A stretch of DNA of 64,000 nucleotides, taken from contig CAZBXQ010000003.1 in assembly GCA_964495935.1 (NCBI GenBank), forward strand, positions 57,876 to 121,875, in the 5' to 3' direction. The stretch's first letter is position 1; each line of letters begins with the position of its first letter. A program made the translations under genes and the position numbers. Below the pieces are notes generated by a model. It was not told where the DNA came from and searched no databases. It was given only the letters and a program-made list of their open reading frames with translations. Source of the stretch: JAJYSO01 sp964495935. Lineage in GTDB: Bacteria > Bacteroidota > Bacteroidia > Flavobacteriales > Flavobacteriaceae. Below are positions 63,982 through 64,000 of the stretch, one piece after another.

Positions 63982-64000
63982 ATGATTACCTGGGAAGTCA
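63982..64000 (+). CDS. Start of a chromosomal gene, truncated by the window
   Basis: An ATG at 63982 after AAAGGGGT gives MITWEV before the window ends. The promoter-like TACTTTTG lies 48 nt upstream. Too short to identify. Confidence 0.35.

Noticed and set aside
1..64000. CRISPR array, tRNA, rRNA or insertion sequence
   Set aside because: No short regularly spaced repeats, no cloverleaf or rRNA segment and no transposase were recognised; the 172-bp repeats are too long and adjacent to be CRISPR.

Overview
The window looks like a flavobacterial (Bacteroidota) chromosome carrying an integrated conjugative element of about 41.5 kb. The assignment rests on SusC/TonB-type receptor architecture, promoters of the Bacteroidota form TAnnTTTG, a CTnDOT-style tra operon (traE-traQ order), a MobA/MobB relaxase pair and an IntDOT-like integrase. 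No tRNA, rRNA, CRISPR array or insertion sequence was recognised.

Chromosome, 1-22177, all genes on the minus strand. Block 1 (1-7713) is an envelope-remodelling set: a TolC-type efflux protein (partial), a secreted PepSY-like protein, a phosphoethanolamine transferase gene broken by three frameshifts, an LTA-synthase-like sulfatase, a small diacylglycerol kinase, and a response regulator/histidine kinase pair. Block 2 (7752-21486) is a Pho regulon: phoR, phoB, a beta-helix-like lipoprotein, a TonB receptor, marC, mgsA, phoU, pstB, pstA, pstC, pstS and an OprO/P-like porin. A PAP2 phosphatase follows. Reading the intergenic DNA gave two promoter classes. Four block-1/PAP2 promoters share the operator TTCnAAATTnnTTC, 12-13 nt upstream of the -7 element. 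Four block-2 promoters carry 7-bp GTAACAC-like repeats on an 11-bp register that begins 8 nt upstream of the -7 element. The first set is assigned by inference to the block-1 two-component system and the second to PhoB.

Conjugative element, about 22375-63935. Left part, minus strand: TraG/VirD4-type coupling protein, five cargo genes (HNH nuclease, FAD monooxygenase, two unknowns, GNAT), MobB and MobA, and a candidate oriT. Middle, plus strand: traA (ParA), traB-like, a traD-position gene, then traE-G, I-O and Q. The tra operon is interrupted by an opposing four-gene operon (33148-37877) encoding a metallo-beta-lactamase-fold hydrolase, a trypsin-like protease, a small winged-helix-like protein and an SMC/Rad50-like ATPase with a zinc-hook motif. 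This resembles the three-component ABC ATPase conflict systems and is the strongest candidate for an undescribed defence system. After tra come a HEPN-like protein, a gene scar, a D12-class adenine methylase, two excisionase-like HTH proteins, a polymerase cassette (DnaE-like, Y-family) divergent from a LexA-like S24 repressor, a three-hairpin structured leader before a receiver-only protein, a PRTRC gene set, ssb, three 172-bp tandem repeats each with a hairpin, and the integrase.

The element's genes fit together as follows: the integrase and HTH proteins for excision, MobA/MobB and the coupling protein for DNA processing, TraE-Q for the mating channel, and ssb, PRTRC and the polymerases for DNA maintenance after transfer. 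The remaining genes are cargo.
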